12,808 nucleotides of DNA from Bacillota bacterium (lineage in GTDB: Bacteria; Bacillota; Clostridia; Christensenellales; Aristaeellaceae): NCBI GenBank assembly GCA_023402355.1, contig JAEXCG010000209.1, positions 1 to 12,808 of the forward strand, read 5' to 3'. The translations under genes were made by a program, and so were the position numbers. The notes below the pieces were generated by a model, which was not told the DNA's origin, did no database searches, and saw nothing but the letters and a program-made list of their open reading frames with translations. Within the stretch, counting starts at the first letter, position 1, and the number at the start of each line of letters is the position of its first letter. Positions 1 through 5,980 of the stretch are shown here, one piece after another.

Positions 1-302
1 CAGGCGGAGTTGAACAGCGACTGCTTGGGCGAGAGCACGCAGAAGAGCCCCTTGGAGGCGGCGGAGGTCATCTGGTGGAAAAGAACGCTCGGCGGCGTGA
101 AGCCCTCCTGCTGCATGCGGCGCGCGAAGCGCTTGTACGCGGTGTTGGCGCGCTTGGGGTCGCGGAAGACGTGCTCGGTCAGCACGAGCGTGCACGTATC
201 CCCGACGATCGAATAGCTGGTCGCATAGCGGGAGGTCCAGGGTCTATTCGACGGCCAGACGATGATGTCCACGACCGCTTTACCCGTTTCAATGGTTTGC
301 AT
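1..302 (-). CDS. Hypothetical protein, C-terminal part beyond the window edge
   Basis: An open frame runs leftward from an ATG at 302-300 to the window edge without a stop, giving the first 100 residues. The start is set by a good ribosome binding site (AAAGGAGT at 311-318, 8 bases before the ATG) and a probable promoter at 345-373. The protein begins MQTIETGKAVVDIIVWPSNR and continues with a mixed alpha/beta-looking stretch that has no signal peptide or membrane segment. A basic run around residues 54-62 (KRANTAYKRFARR region) and a hydrophobic segment near residues 86-92 are visible. I do not recognise the family. It is separated from the oxidoreductase gene by that gene's terminator, so it is probably its own transcription unit. 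The frame, the ribosome site and the promoter make it a likely real gene, but the missing C-terminus prevents a functional call. Confidence 0.65.
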   Translation of the reverse strand, partial: MQTIETGKAVVDIIVWPSNRPWTSRYATSYSIVGDTCTLVLTEHVFRDPKRANTAYKRFARRMQQEGFTPPSVLFHQMTSAASKGLFCVLSPKQSLFNSA

Positions 303-344
303 GGGGGCTCACTCCTTTCGCACGTTCCATACAATCATAATGAA

Positions 345-373
345 AGTATATCAGTTCACATCCAAAAGCGCAA
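345..373 (-). promoter_or_regulatory. Probable sigma-A promoter of the left-edge gene
   Basis: Read on the minus strand there is a -35 TTGCGC (368-373), a 17-base spacer and a -10 TATACT (345-350). The -10 matches the consensus at five of six positions and the -35 at three. It lies about 43 bases before the ATG at 302. The surrounding 320-475 stretch is clearly more AT-rich than the rest of the window, as expected for a promoter region. No operator palindrome is evident. Confidence 0.5.
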
Positions 374-500
374 GAGGGTGCGCCTCAAATGCAACTTGTA
401 ATGTCTGTAAAACAACCTTTTCTTTCTTTTAACAGAAATGAAAGGTGTGGATTTACGCCTTTTTGTCTCTGAAAGCGGCAGGCGCGGGTCCGCGTGAGGC

Positions 501-532
501 GAAAAAAAGCGGGAGCAGTACATCCGCTCCCG
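501..532 (-). terminator. Rho-independent terminator after the oxidoreductase gene
   Basis: On the minus strand a perfect 7-bp stem CGGGAGC/GCTCCCG (526-532 with 510-516) and a 9-base loop are followed by C-TTTTTTT (502-508 read in reverse, seven consecutive T). It begins 7 bases after the TGA at 539-541, so it closes the minus-strand sugar cluster and insulates the left-edge gene. Confidence 0.88.
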
Positions 533-538
533 GGTAGC

Positions 539-1576
539 TCAAACCTTTTCAAAGCGTCCGTCCTCGAAGGACTTTGCGGCGGCGAACGCGGTGCGCATGG
601 CCATGAGCACCTGCTCGCCGTCCACGCAGGAGGAGACGCGCCGGCCCGCCTCGATGTCGCGCACGAAGGCGTCGATCACGCCGGACTGCGTCTGCTTGTC
701 GTTGGTCTGGATGGAGGAAAGGGCATAGCGCCGCACGCGCCCGTCCCTGGGATGCCAGATGAGGCTGTACTTCGGATCGCGGAAGAGCTGCAAAATGCCG
801 TTTTCGCAGTAGAGGGTGGTGGAGTTATCCTCCGCGCCGTAATACGTCCAGGAGGCGGCCATGGTGCCCACGACGCCGCTTTGCATGCGCAGCACGCACA
901 CGGCGTTGTCGTCCACGTCGATGCGCATGCCGGTGTCGTCGGTCTTGTCGCGCGTGGCGAGGATCGCCCCGACCTCCTCGCAGTACTCGCCCAGCAGGTA
1001 GTGGATGAGGTCGATCTTATGGACGCCCAGGTCGAACAGCACGCCGTAGCCCGAGGCGTTGCGCTTGAAAAACCAGGTGCCCGCGCCCTGGCCGACGCTC
1101 CAGGTCTCCGGCCCGCCGTGGCCGAAGTGCGTCTCAAACGAGAGCACGCGGCCGGTCGTGCCGCCCTGGATCATCTCGCGCGCCTTCACGTGCGCCGGGG
1201 CCAGGCGCTGGTTTTGCCCGATCATCAGAATCTTCTTCGCCGCGCGCGCCGCCGCGACCATGCGCTCGCACTCGTCCAGCGTGGTCGCCATGGGCTTCTC
1301 GCACAGCACGTTCAGCCCGCGCTCCAGCGCGTAGACGGACATGGCGGCGTGCAGCCGGTTGGGCGAGCAGATGCTGACCGCGTCCACCTCGCCGCTGTCG
1401 ATGACGGCCTGCCAGGTGGGGTAGACCCTGCCGCCGTACTTTTCCGCCATCTCCTGCGCCCGCTCAGGCACGGTGTCGAACCACGCCGTCGTCACGGCGT
1501 CCGGGTTCCGGCTATATTCCGGGGCATGGCGCCGCTGCGTGATCGCGCCGCACCCGATGAGACCTACACGAACCAT
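539..1576 (-). CDS. Gfo/Idh/MocA family NAD(P)-dependent oxidoreductase
   Basis: Predicted cytosolic dehydrogenase of 345 residues, the usual length for this family, which oxidises or reduces sugars, sugar derivatives or cyclitols with NAD(P). The N-terminal Rossmann motif is GLIGCGAI (residues 5-12). The family signature CEKPMA has the catalytic-region lysine at residue 94, QNQR lies at 121-124, and FDLGVHKID at 181-189 carries the His and Asp (H186, D189) typical of the C-terminal domain. The ATG at 1574-1576 is chosen because GGAGGG (1583-1588) sits 6 bases upstream and the protein then opens directly with the Rossmann strand; a longer TTG-initiated frame would add 16 residues made from a hairpin repeat. 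It is downstream of a sugar ABC transporter on the same strand but separated by about 570 bases of repeats, so co-transcription is plausible and not proven. The substrate is unknown; inositol dehydrogenase is one possibility among several. Confidence 0.92.
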   Translation of the reverse strand: MVRVGLIGCGAITQRRHAPEYSRNPDAVTTAWFDTVPERAQEMAEKYGGRVYPTWQAVIDSGEVDAVSICSPNRLHAAMSVYALERGLNVLCEKPMATTLDECERMVAAARAAKKILMIGQNQRLAPAHVKAREMIQGGTTGRVLSFETHFGHGGPETWSVGQGAGTWFFKRNASGYGVLFDLGVHKIDLIHYLLGEYCEEVGAILATRDKTDDTGMRIDVDDNAVCVLRMQSGVVGTMAASWTYYGAEDNSTTLYCENGILQLFRDPKYSLIWHPRDGRVRRYALSSIQTNDKQTQSGVIDAFVRDIEAGRRVSSCVDGEQVLMAMRTAFAAAKSFEDGRFEKV

Positions 1577-1582
1577 CCCAAA

Positions 1583-1642
1583 CCCTCCTTTTGGAGGGCG
1601 CCGCCCTCCAAACCACCCGCTCAAGGGGTATCACCCCTTGAG
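1583..1642 (-). promoter_or_regulatory. Overlapping hairpins around the oxidoreductase ribosome binding site
   Basis: Two perfect hairpins lie just upstream of the start: a 10-bp stem TTTGGAGGGC/GCCCTCCAAA (1590-1599 with 1603-1612) and another 10-bp stem CTCAAGGGGT/ACCCCTTGAG (1620-1629 with 1633-1642). On the minus strand the CCCTCC arm of the first hairpin (1593-1598) could instead pair, across an AAAA loop, with the GGAGGG ribosome site (1583-1588). The two pairings exclude each other, so the site could be open or masked. The geometry is seen in sequence; any regulatory use is inference. Similar palindromes occur as dispersed intergenic repeats in many Clostridia. Confidence 0.45.
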
Positions 1643-1693
1643 AATCCGGCCATCGCGCTGCGGCGCGGGCCGCGGACACGCACAACCCTGTCG

Positions 1694-1892
1694 CCCCCTC
1701 CCGGAGGGGCCGTATTTCGCAACAGATACTTAAAACCAGCCCGGAGGGGGCAAGGGGAGGCCGAGCCTCCCCGGCCGTATTTCGCAATAAAAACTGAAAA
1801 CCAGCCCGGAGGGGGTAAGGGGAGGTCGAGCCTCCCCAGCCGTATTTCGCGGCAAAAACTTAAAACCAGCCCGGAGGGGGTAAGGGGAGGCC
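1694..1892. repeat. 65-bp tandem repeat, three copies, with internal hairpins
   Basis: Three copies of a 65-bp unit begin at 1710, 1775 and 1840 (each opens CCGTATTTCGC); the third breaks off near 1892. Each unit carries the conserved core AACCAGCCCGGAGGGGG. The first two end in a hairpin, GGGGAGGC-CGA-GCCTCCCC at 1754-1772 (perfect 8-bp stem) and a near-identical copy at 1819-1837 with one G-T pair. A related short palindrome (CCCCTC/GAGGGG, 1695-1709) precedes the first copy. Since 65 is not a multiple of three, each copy shifts the reading frame, which argues against coding function. The array lies between the ABC permease and the oxidoreductase. Confidence 0.85.
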
Positions 1893-1915
1893 GTGAGGGC
1901 GCCCCAAATATCATT

Positions 1916-2140
1916 CATTTGCGGCGACATGCGCGGCGCAAATGCGCGCTTTTCACGCAGCGTAAGCGGAGGGAAAAGCGTACCCTAAGGGCCGCAGGCC
2001 AAGCGACAGCGAATTGCAAATTCGCCGAGCGCAGCCCGCAACGCAGTGCGGGCCGTTTATGCCTGAGGCCGCCCGCAAAATCCGCAGATTTTGAGGCCGA
2101 ATCCCCCCGTCCCCCTCTGGCGGAAAACCTGTTTTCCGCC
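1916..2140. repeat. Cluster of four short hairpins downstream of the ABC permease
   Basis: No gene is supported between the permease stop and the 65-bp array. The stretch holds at least four inverted repeats: CATTTGCG/CGCAAATG (1916-1923 with 1937-1944), GCGAATT/AATTCGC (2009-2015 with 2019-2025), GCCCGCA/TGCGGGC (2034-2040 with 2047-2053) and GGCGGAAAA/TTTTCCGCC (2119-2127 with 2132-2140). The last lies just after the permease stop on the minus strand. It lacks a following T run, so it looks more like a transcript-stabilising or partial-termination hairpin than a classical terminator. Confidence 0.6.
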
Positions 2141-2147
2141 AACGCCT

Positions 2148-3197
2148 TTAGGCGTCTGCCTCTTTCCTTTGCAGCAGCACCGCCAGCACGATGATCGCGC
2201 CCTTGAACGCCGCCCGCAGGAACGCGGGCACGCCCAGCAGGTTGAGCAGGTTGTTCATCACCCCGATGATCAGCATGCCGATCACCGTCGAGAGGATCGA
2301 GCCCTTGCCGCCGCTCATGCGCGTGCCGCCCACCACGACCGCCGCGATGGCGTCCAGCTCGTAGCCCTGGCCCGCGTTCGCCGTGTTCATGGAGCCCATG
2401 CGCGCGGCCTCCACGATGGCGGCGATGCCGATCAAAAAGCCCTCGAGCGCGTAGACCTTGATGAGCACCTTGTCCACGTTAATGCCCGAAAGGCGCGTCG
2501 TGCGCGCGTTGGAGCCCGCGGCGTACACGTGGCGGCCGAAGGCGGTGTGACGGCTGACCCAGTGGAGCAAAAGCGCCAGCACGATCCAGTATACGACCGG
2601 CAGAATGCGCTGGCCGAGGATCACCTGGTTGCTGACGAGCTTGAACGCGTCCGGCACGCCCGGGGCCGCGCGGCCCTGCATGAAGTGCTGCGCCAGCGAG
2701 CGGATGATGTTCATCGCGCCCAGCGTCACGATGAAGGGGGGAATGCGCCCCTTGGTGACGCCCACGCCGATCAGCGCGCCGGTGCCCGTGCCGCAGGCCA
2801 TGCAGCACAGCGAGGCGATCAGGATCGCGGGAATGCCCGTGATGCCCAGATGCCCCAGCACGCCGCTTGCGCCCGTGTCCATCAGGACGAGCAGGATGGT
2901 GCCCATGCCGACCATGGTGGAGCCGACCGCCAGGTCGATGCCGCCGGTGATGATGACCAGCGTCATGCCCAGGGCGATGATGCCCACGACCGCGTTGTTG
3001 CGGCAGATGTTGACGCAGTTGGAAATCCACGTCGACGCGAAGTCCGAGAACGTGGCGAAGTTGTTCTTCCAGATGAGCACGCCCGTCATGATGAGGACGA
3101 GCACGAGCAGCGCCATGCCCGTGCTGAAATAGGGGTTTTCCTCCCACAGGCGGCGCCAGGAGCGCTTCTTCGCCTGCGTTGCCGTTGTAGCCTGCAT
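2148..3197 (-). CDS. RbsC-like sugar ABC transporter permease
   Basis: Inner-membrane permease of the branched-chain/ribose-type (BPD_transp_2, RbsC) family, 349 residues, close to the usual 320-350. A cytoplasmic basic N-terminus (residues 10-17) is followed by a first membrane helix at about 26-44 and several more to residue 342. Family hallmarks are GGIDLAVGS (85-93), RIPPFIVTLG (151-160), YAAGSNARTTRLSGI (225-239) and the EAA-like loop GYELDAIAAVVVGGT with MSGGKGS (278-300) that contacts the ATPase. The ATG at 3195-3197 overlaps the TGA of the ATPase gene by one base, giving classical TGATG translational coupling; a GTG one codon earlier (3200) is equally possible. GGGAGGA lies just upstream. 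It would form the homodimeric channel for the adjacent ATPase and binding protein. Substrate is undetermined. Confidence 0.95.
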   Translation of the reverse strand: MQATTATQAKKRSWRRLWEENPYFSTGMALLVLVLIMTGVLIWKNNFATFSDFASTWISNCVNICRNNAVVGIIALGMTLVIITGGIDLAVGSTMVGMGTILLVLMDTGASGVLGHLGITGIPAILIASLCCMACGTGTGALIGVGVTKGRIPPFIVTLGAMNIIRSLAQHFMQGRAAPGVPDAFKLVSNQVILGQRILPVVYWIVLALLLHWVSRHTAFGRHVYAAGSNARTTRLSGINVDKVLIKVYALEGFLIGIAAIVEAARMGSMNTANAGQGYELDAIAAVVVGGTRMSGGKGSILSTVIGMLIIGVMNNLLNLLGVPAFLRAAFKGAIIVLAVLLQRKEADA

Positions 3198-4726
3198 CAC
3201 GCGATTCCTCCCTTGGGTTCGTCATTGCCGCTCAGGCGGCCGCCCGTGGCCAGCAGCATGATGTTTTCCTCGTTCATGTCCCCGCGCTCAAGGCGGCCCT
3301 GCACGCGCCCGTGGTAGAGCACCAGCGCGCGGTCGCACAGGCGGATGACCTCCGGCGCCTCGCTGGAGAGCACCGCCACCGCGATGCCCGATGCGGCCAG
3401 CTCGCGGATCAGGCCGTAGATTTCTTCCTTCGCGCCCACGTCCACGCCCTGCGTCGGGTTGTCGAAGATCATGACCTTCGGGTGCGCGTCCAGCCACTTG
3501 GCGAGCACCACCTTCTGCTGGTTGCCGCCGGAAAGGCTGGTGATCGCCTCGTCCATGCTGCCCATCTTGATGCGCATGGCCGCGGCGTGCTGCGAAAAGC
3601 GCTCGCGCTCCAGCCGGTGATCGATGCCGGGCAGCCCCCTGCGGCGAAGCCCCGGCAGCGTCACCAGCGACGCGTTTTCCAGGATGCTCATGTCCTTCAC
3701 GATGCCGTTTTCCTTGCGGTTTCGCGGCACGTAGCCGATGCCCAGGCGCAGCGCCTGCTCGGTCGAGCGGATGCGCACCCTTTCGCCCAGCAGCTCCATG
3801 TCGCCCGCGGCGTGCGGGTCGCAGCCGAACACGGCGGAGAACAGCTCGCTGCGCCCGTCGCCCAGCAGCCCCGTGAAGCCCACGATCTCGCCCGCGCGCA
3901 GGGTGAAGGAGACGTCCTCGAACCGGCGCGGGGAGGAAAAGCGCGCGACCTTCAGCACCTCGCCGCCGATGGGGCGCGCGGCGTAGTCCTGCTGGGCGGC
4001 GAGGTCGCGGCCGACCATGAAGCGCGCGAGGTCTATCTCCGTCACGTCCCGGACGTCGCCGTCCGCGACCATGACGCCGTCGCGCAGCACCGTGTAGCTG
4101 TCGCACAGGGAAAGCACCTCGCCCAGCTTGTGCGAGATGAAGATGATGGAGACGCCCCGCGCCTTCAGCGTGCGCAGCAGGGAAAAGACGTGCTCGATCT
4201 CCACGTCCGTCAGCGACGTGGTGGGCTCGTCCATGATGATGACCTTCGCCTGCTGGTGCAGCGCGCGGGCGATCTCGACCACCTGCTTGTAGCTGGCGTC
4301 CAGGCTGCTGACGGGCGCGGCGGGGTCGAGGGGAATGTTCATCTGCGAGAGGATCGATTGCGTCTCCTCCTTCATGCGCGCGATGTCAAGGGCGAGGCCG
4401 CGCCTGATCTCGCGCCCCAGGAATACGTTCTCGTAAACGCTCAGGTCGTTGACGAGGTTCAGCTCCTGATGGATGAAGGCGATGCCGTGCTCGATGGCGT
4501 CCTTTGCGCAGGTAAAGCGCACGCTCCGCCCGCCCAGCTCGATCGTGCCCGCGTCCATGGGCAGGATGCCGCCCAGGATGTTCATCAGCGTGGACTTGCC
4601 CGCGCCGTTTTCCCCGAGCAGCGCGCGGATCTCGCCCTTTCGCAGCGCGAAATCGACGCCGCGCAGCACGACGTTTTGATGGAACGCCTTCGTAATGGCG
4701 CTCATTTTCAGCGCGAGCGGTTCCAT
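3197..4726 (-). CDS. RbsA-like sugar ABC transporter ATPase (two fused nucleotide-binding domains)
   Basis: Cytosolic ATPase subunit of 509 residues with two tandem ABC domains, as in RbsA/MglA/XylG. Domain 1: Walker A LGENGAGKST (37-46), Q-loop HQELN (86-90), a degenerate signature SSLDASYKQ (140-148), Walker B VIIMDEP (162-168) and switch His199. Domain 2: degenerate Walker A GLLGDGRSE (286-294, no lysine), perfect signature LSGGNQQK (398-405) and Walker B VMIFDNP (418-424), in which the catalytic Glu is Asn. Thus one composite site (Walker A1/B1 plus signature 2) is intact and the other is degenerate. The start at 4724-4726 is chosen because AAGGAGGAA precedes it and the family alignment begins there; the open frame extends further upstream only through the spacer. 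It lies 98 bases after the binding-protein gene and overlaps the permease start, so the three are one operon. Confidence 0.95.
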   Translation of the reverse strand: MEPLALKMSAITKAFHQNVVLRGVDFALRKGEIRALLGENGAGKSTLMNILGGILPMDAGTIELGGRSVRFTCAKDAIEHGIAFIHQELNLVNDLSVYENVFLGREIRRGLALDIARMKEETQSILSQMNIPLDPAAPVSSLDASYKQVVEIARALHQQAKVIIMDEPTTSLTDVEIEHVFSLLRTLKARGVSIIFISHKLGEVLSLCDSYTVLRDGVMVADGDVRDVTEIDLARFMVGRDLAAQQDYAARPIGGEVLKVARFSSPRRFEDVSFTLRAGEIVGFTGLLGDGRSELFSAVFGCDPHAAGDMELLGERVRIRSTEQALRLGIGYVPRNRKENGIVKDMSILENASLVTLPGLRRRGLPGIDHRLERERFSQHAAAMRIKMGSMDEAITSLSGGNQQKVVLAKWLDAHPKVMIFDNPTQGVDVGAKEEIYGLIRELAASGIAVAVLSSEAPEVIRLCDRALVLYHGRVQGRLERGDMNEENIMLLATGGRLSGNDEPKGGIA

Positions 4727-4744
4727 AGGCGGTTCCTCCTTCAC

Positions 4745-4806
4745 AAGCAAAATGAAAGGGCCCCGCAGGGCCCCTGGCTCTTGGCCGGAAGCCTCTGCGG
4801 GGCAAT
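4745..4806 (-). promoter_or_regulatory. Structured spacer between binding-protein and ATPase genes
   Basis: Two alternative pairings are visible in the 98-base gap. One is AGGGGCCC/GGGCCCTT with a 4-base loop (near 4757-4776, one G-T pair), followed on the minus strand by TTTCATTTTG, a poor U tract. The other is a longer-range perfect 8-bp stem CCCCGCAG/CTGCGGGG (4761-4768 with 4795-4802) enclosing a further small stem. Hairpins at this position in binding-protein operons commonly attenuate transcription or protect the upstream mRNA, so the binding protein is made in excess over the membrane subunits. That role is inferred from position. Confidence 0.6.
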
Positions 4807-4824
4807 GCATGTTTATGGGGAAGC

Positions 4825-5751
4825 TTAGTAGGGGTTGTCGGCGCTCAGGTAATCGGCGACGTTGTCCTTGTCGACGATCGCCGCGTCGATGATGACCTGC
4901 GGCTCGACGCTCTCGCCCGCGACGATCTTCGCCGCCAGCTCCACGCAGTCCGCGATCATCGCCGGGCTGTACAGCGCGGAGGCGATGTTCATGTCCTTGC
5001 CGGGCATCATGTTGAAGTACTCCTGGCATCCGCCGCCGCCGGTGATGGCCTTGATGTCGGTGCGGCCGGCCTCTTCGATCGCCTGCAGGGCGCCGATGGA
5101 GGTCTCGTCGTCCATGGAATAGACGGCGTCGATTTCAGGGTTCGCCATCAGCACGTCCGCCATGGTCGCAAGGCCGTCCTCGCGGGCGAAGGTGGTGGTG
5201 TCGTACTCGCCGATGATCTCGATTTCGGGCGCGATTTCCGCGATGGTTTCCTTGAAGCCGCCCGCGCGCTCGTCGTTCACGGAGCCGGAGGACACGCAGG
5301 TCAGCACGACGACCTTGCCCTTGCCGCCGAGCTTATCGGCGATGTACTTGGCGCTGTTGACGCCCATGGAGCGGTTGTCGCCCGCCAGATAGCTGGTGAC
5401 CGGCACGTCGAGCTTGCGGTCGAAGTTGACGACCGGGATGCCCGCGTCCAGCACCATCTGGGTGGCGTCGTTCAATTCGTTGTTGTGCGGCAGGATGACC
5501 ACGCAGGCCGCCTTGTCGGTGATCGCCTGCTCGAGCTGGCCGGCCTGCTCGTTGGGGTCGGCGCTGTTGAGCACCTTGTAGTTGAGGCCGAGCTCCTTGG
5601 CCTTCTGGTCCGCAAAGTAGGTGACGGCGGCGACCCAGCCGTGCGTCGCGCCCGGCAGGATGATCTCGACCAGGGGCTTGTCCTCCGCGAAGACCGTCGT
5701 CATGCCGAGCATGAGGGCAGCCGCGAGCAGGAGAGCGAGGAACTTTTTCAT
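4825..5751 (-). CDS. RbsB-like sugar-binding protein of an ABC transporter
   Basis: Exported solute receptor of 308 residues (Peripla_BP_4/RbsB fold), the first gene of the transport operon. It has a classical signal peptide (MKKFLALLLAAALMLGMTTV) with a probable signal peptidase I site after Ala22 (VFA-ED). No cysteine lies near the cleavage site, so unlike most Gram-positive binding proteins it is not an evident lipoprotein. Positions typical of sugar contacts in this fold are NFDRK (109-113), DERAGGF (160-166, Arg162), MDDETSIGA (213-221) and GGGGCQEYF (238-246); RSMGVNSAKYIADKLGGKGK (127-146) is a strong family signature. ATG 5749-5751 is chosen for the signal peptide and for AAGGAGGTT at 5761-5769, about 10 bases upstream. 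A consensus promoter lies at 5837-5865. The ligand could be ribose, galactose, inositol or another sugar. Confidence 0.95.
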   Translation of the reverse strand: MKKFLALLLAAALMLGMTTVFAEDKPLVEIILPGATHGWVAAVTYFADQKAKELGLNYKVLNSADPNEQAGQLEQAITDKAACVVILPHNNELNDATQMVLDAGIPVVNFDRKLDVPVTSYLAGDNRSMGVNSAKYIADKLGGKGKVVVLTCVSSGSVNDERAGGFKETIAEIAPEIEIIGEYDTTTFAREDGLATMADVLMANPEIDAVYSMDDETSIGALQAIEEAGRTDIKAITGGGGCQEYFNMMPGKDMNIASALYSPAMIADCVELAAKIVAGESVEPQVIIDAAIVDKDNVADYLSADNPY

Positions 5752-5780
5752 AGGAAAAACAACCTCCTTATTTGTGTTGC

Positions 5781-5820
5781 GCCGGCAGCGCGCCGGCAAG
5801 CCCACAAGCTCCGTGGGCTT
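5781..5820 (-). promoter_or_regulatory. Two hairpins in the 5' leader of the sugar ABC operon
   Basis: Between the predicted transcription start (near 5830) and the ribosome site (5761-5769) the roughly 80-base leader holds two adjacent hairpins. They are AAGCCCAC/GTGGGCTT with a 7-base loop (5798-5805 with 5813-5820) and GCCGGC-AGCGC-GCCGGC (5781-5797). Neither is followed by a T run on the minus strand. They could affect mRNA stability or mark a repressor operator; no known riboswitch class is recognised. Confidence 0.5.
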
Positions 5821-5836
5821 TTGTGCCTTCGAGGGC

Positions 5837-5865
5837 ATTATAAAATTTTGCCAGCCCTTTGTCAA
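5837..5865 (-). promoter_or_regulatory. Consensus sigma-A promoter of the sugar ABC operon
   Basis: Minus strand: -35 TTGACA (5860-5865), exactly 17 bases, -10 TATAAT (5837-5842). Both hexamers are perfect. Predicted start of transcription is near 5830, about 80 bases before the binding-protein ATG. A promoter this strong, unless repressed, would give high expression, so an unseen repressor or leader control is likely. It is divergent to the promoter at 5918-5946. Confidence 0.9.
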
Positions 5866-5917
5866 GGGGCGAACCGGCGAAAGGCGGGGCGCGCGAAAAC
5901 CTTTTTCGGCCGTCCCC

Positions 5918-5946
5918 TTGCCACGCGCAAAACGGGGCACTATAAT
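5918..5946 (+). promoter_or_regulatory. Sigma-A promoter of the mechanosensitive channel and deoD unit
   Basis: Plus strand: -35 TTGCCA (5918-5923), 17-base spacer, perfect -10 TATAAT (5941-5946). Transcription should start near 5953, about 28 bases before the proposed TTG start of the channel gene. It faces away from the sugar operon promoter, with the two -35 boxes only about 52 bases apart, so the two units may share regulator sites. Confidence 0.85.
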
Positions 5947-5980
5947 AGAGGAAAGGGACGCGAAAAAGGGGGAAAGGCCG

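Noticed and set aside
374..500. Possible riboswitch in the AT-rich stretch before the left-edge gene
   Set aside because: No known aptamer core was recognised, and the stretch lies upstream of the predicted promoter rather than in the transcript leader.
494..2194. 566-residue open frame on the plus strand
   Set aside because: It lies opposite the oxidoreductase gene and the repeat array, is rich in His, Arg, Ala and Gly as expected for an antisense frame in GC-rich DNA, and crosses the 65-bp repeats. The minus-strand gene has clear family motifs and a ribosome site.
2091..3317. 408-residue open frame on the plus strand
   Set aside because: It is antisense to the RbsC-like permease, which has unmistakable motifs. 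The composition (His, Arg, Asp, Ala) is that of a shadow frame.
3311..4828. 505-residue open frame on the plus strand
   Set aside because: It is antisense to the RbsA-like ATPase and shows no domain of its own.
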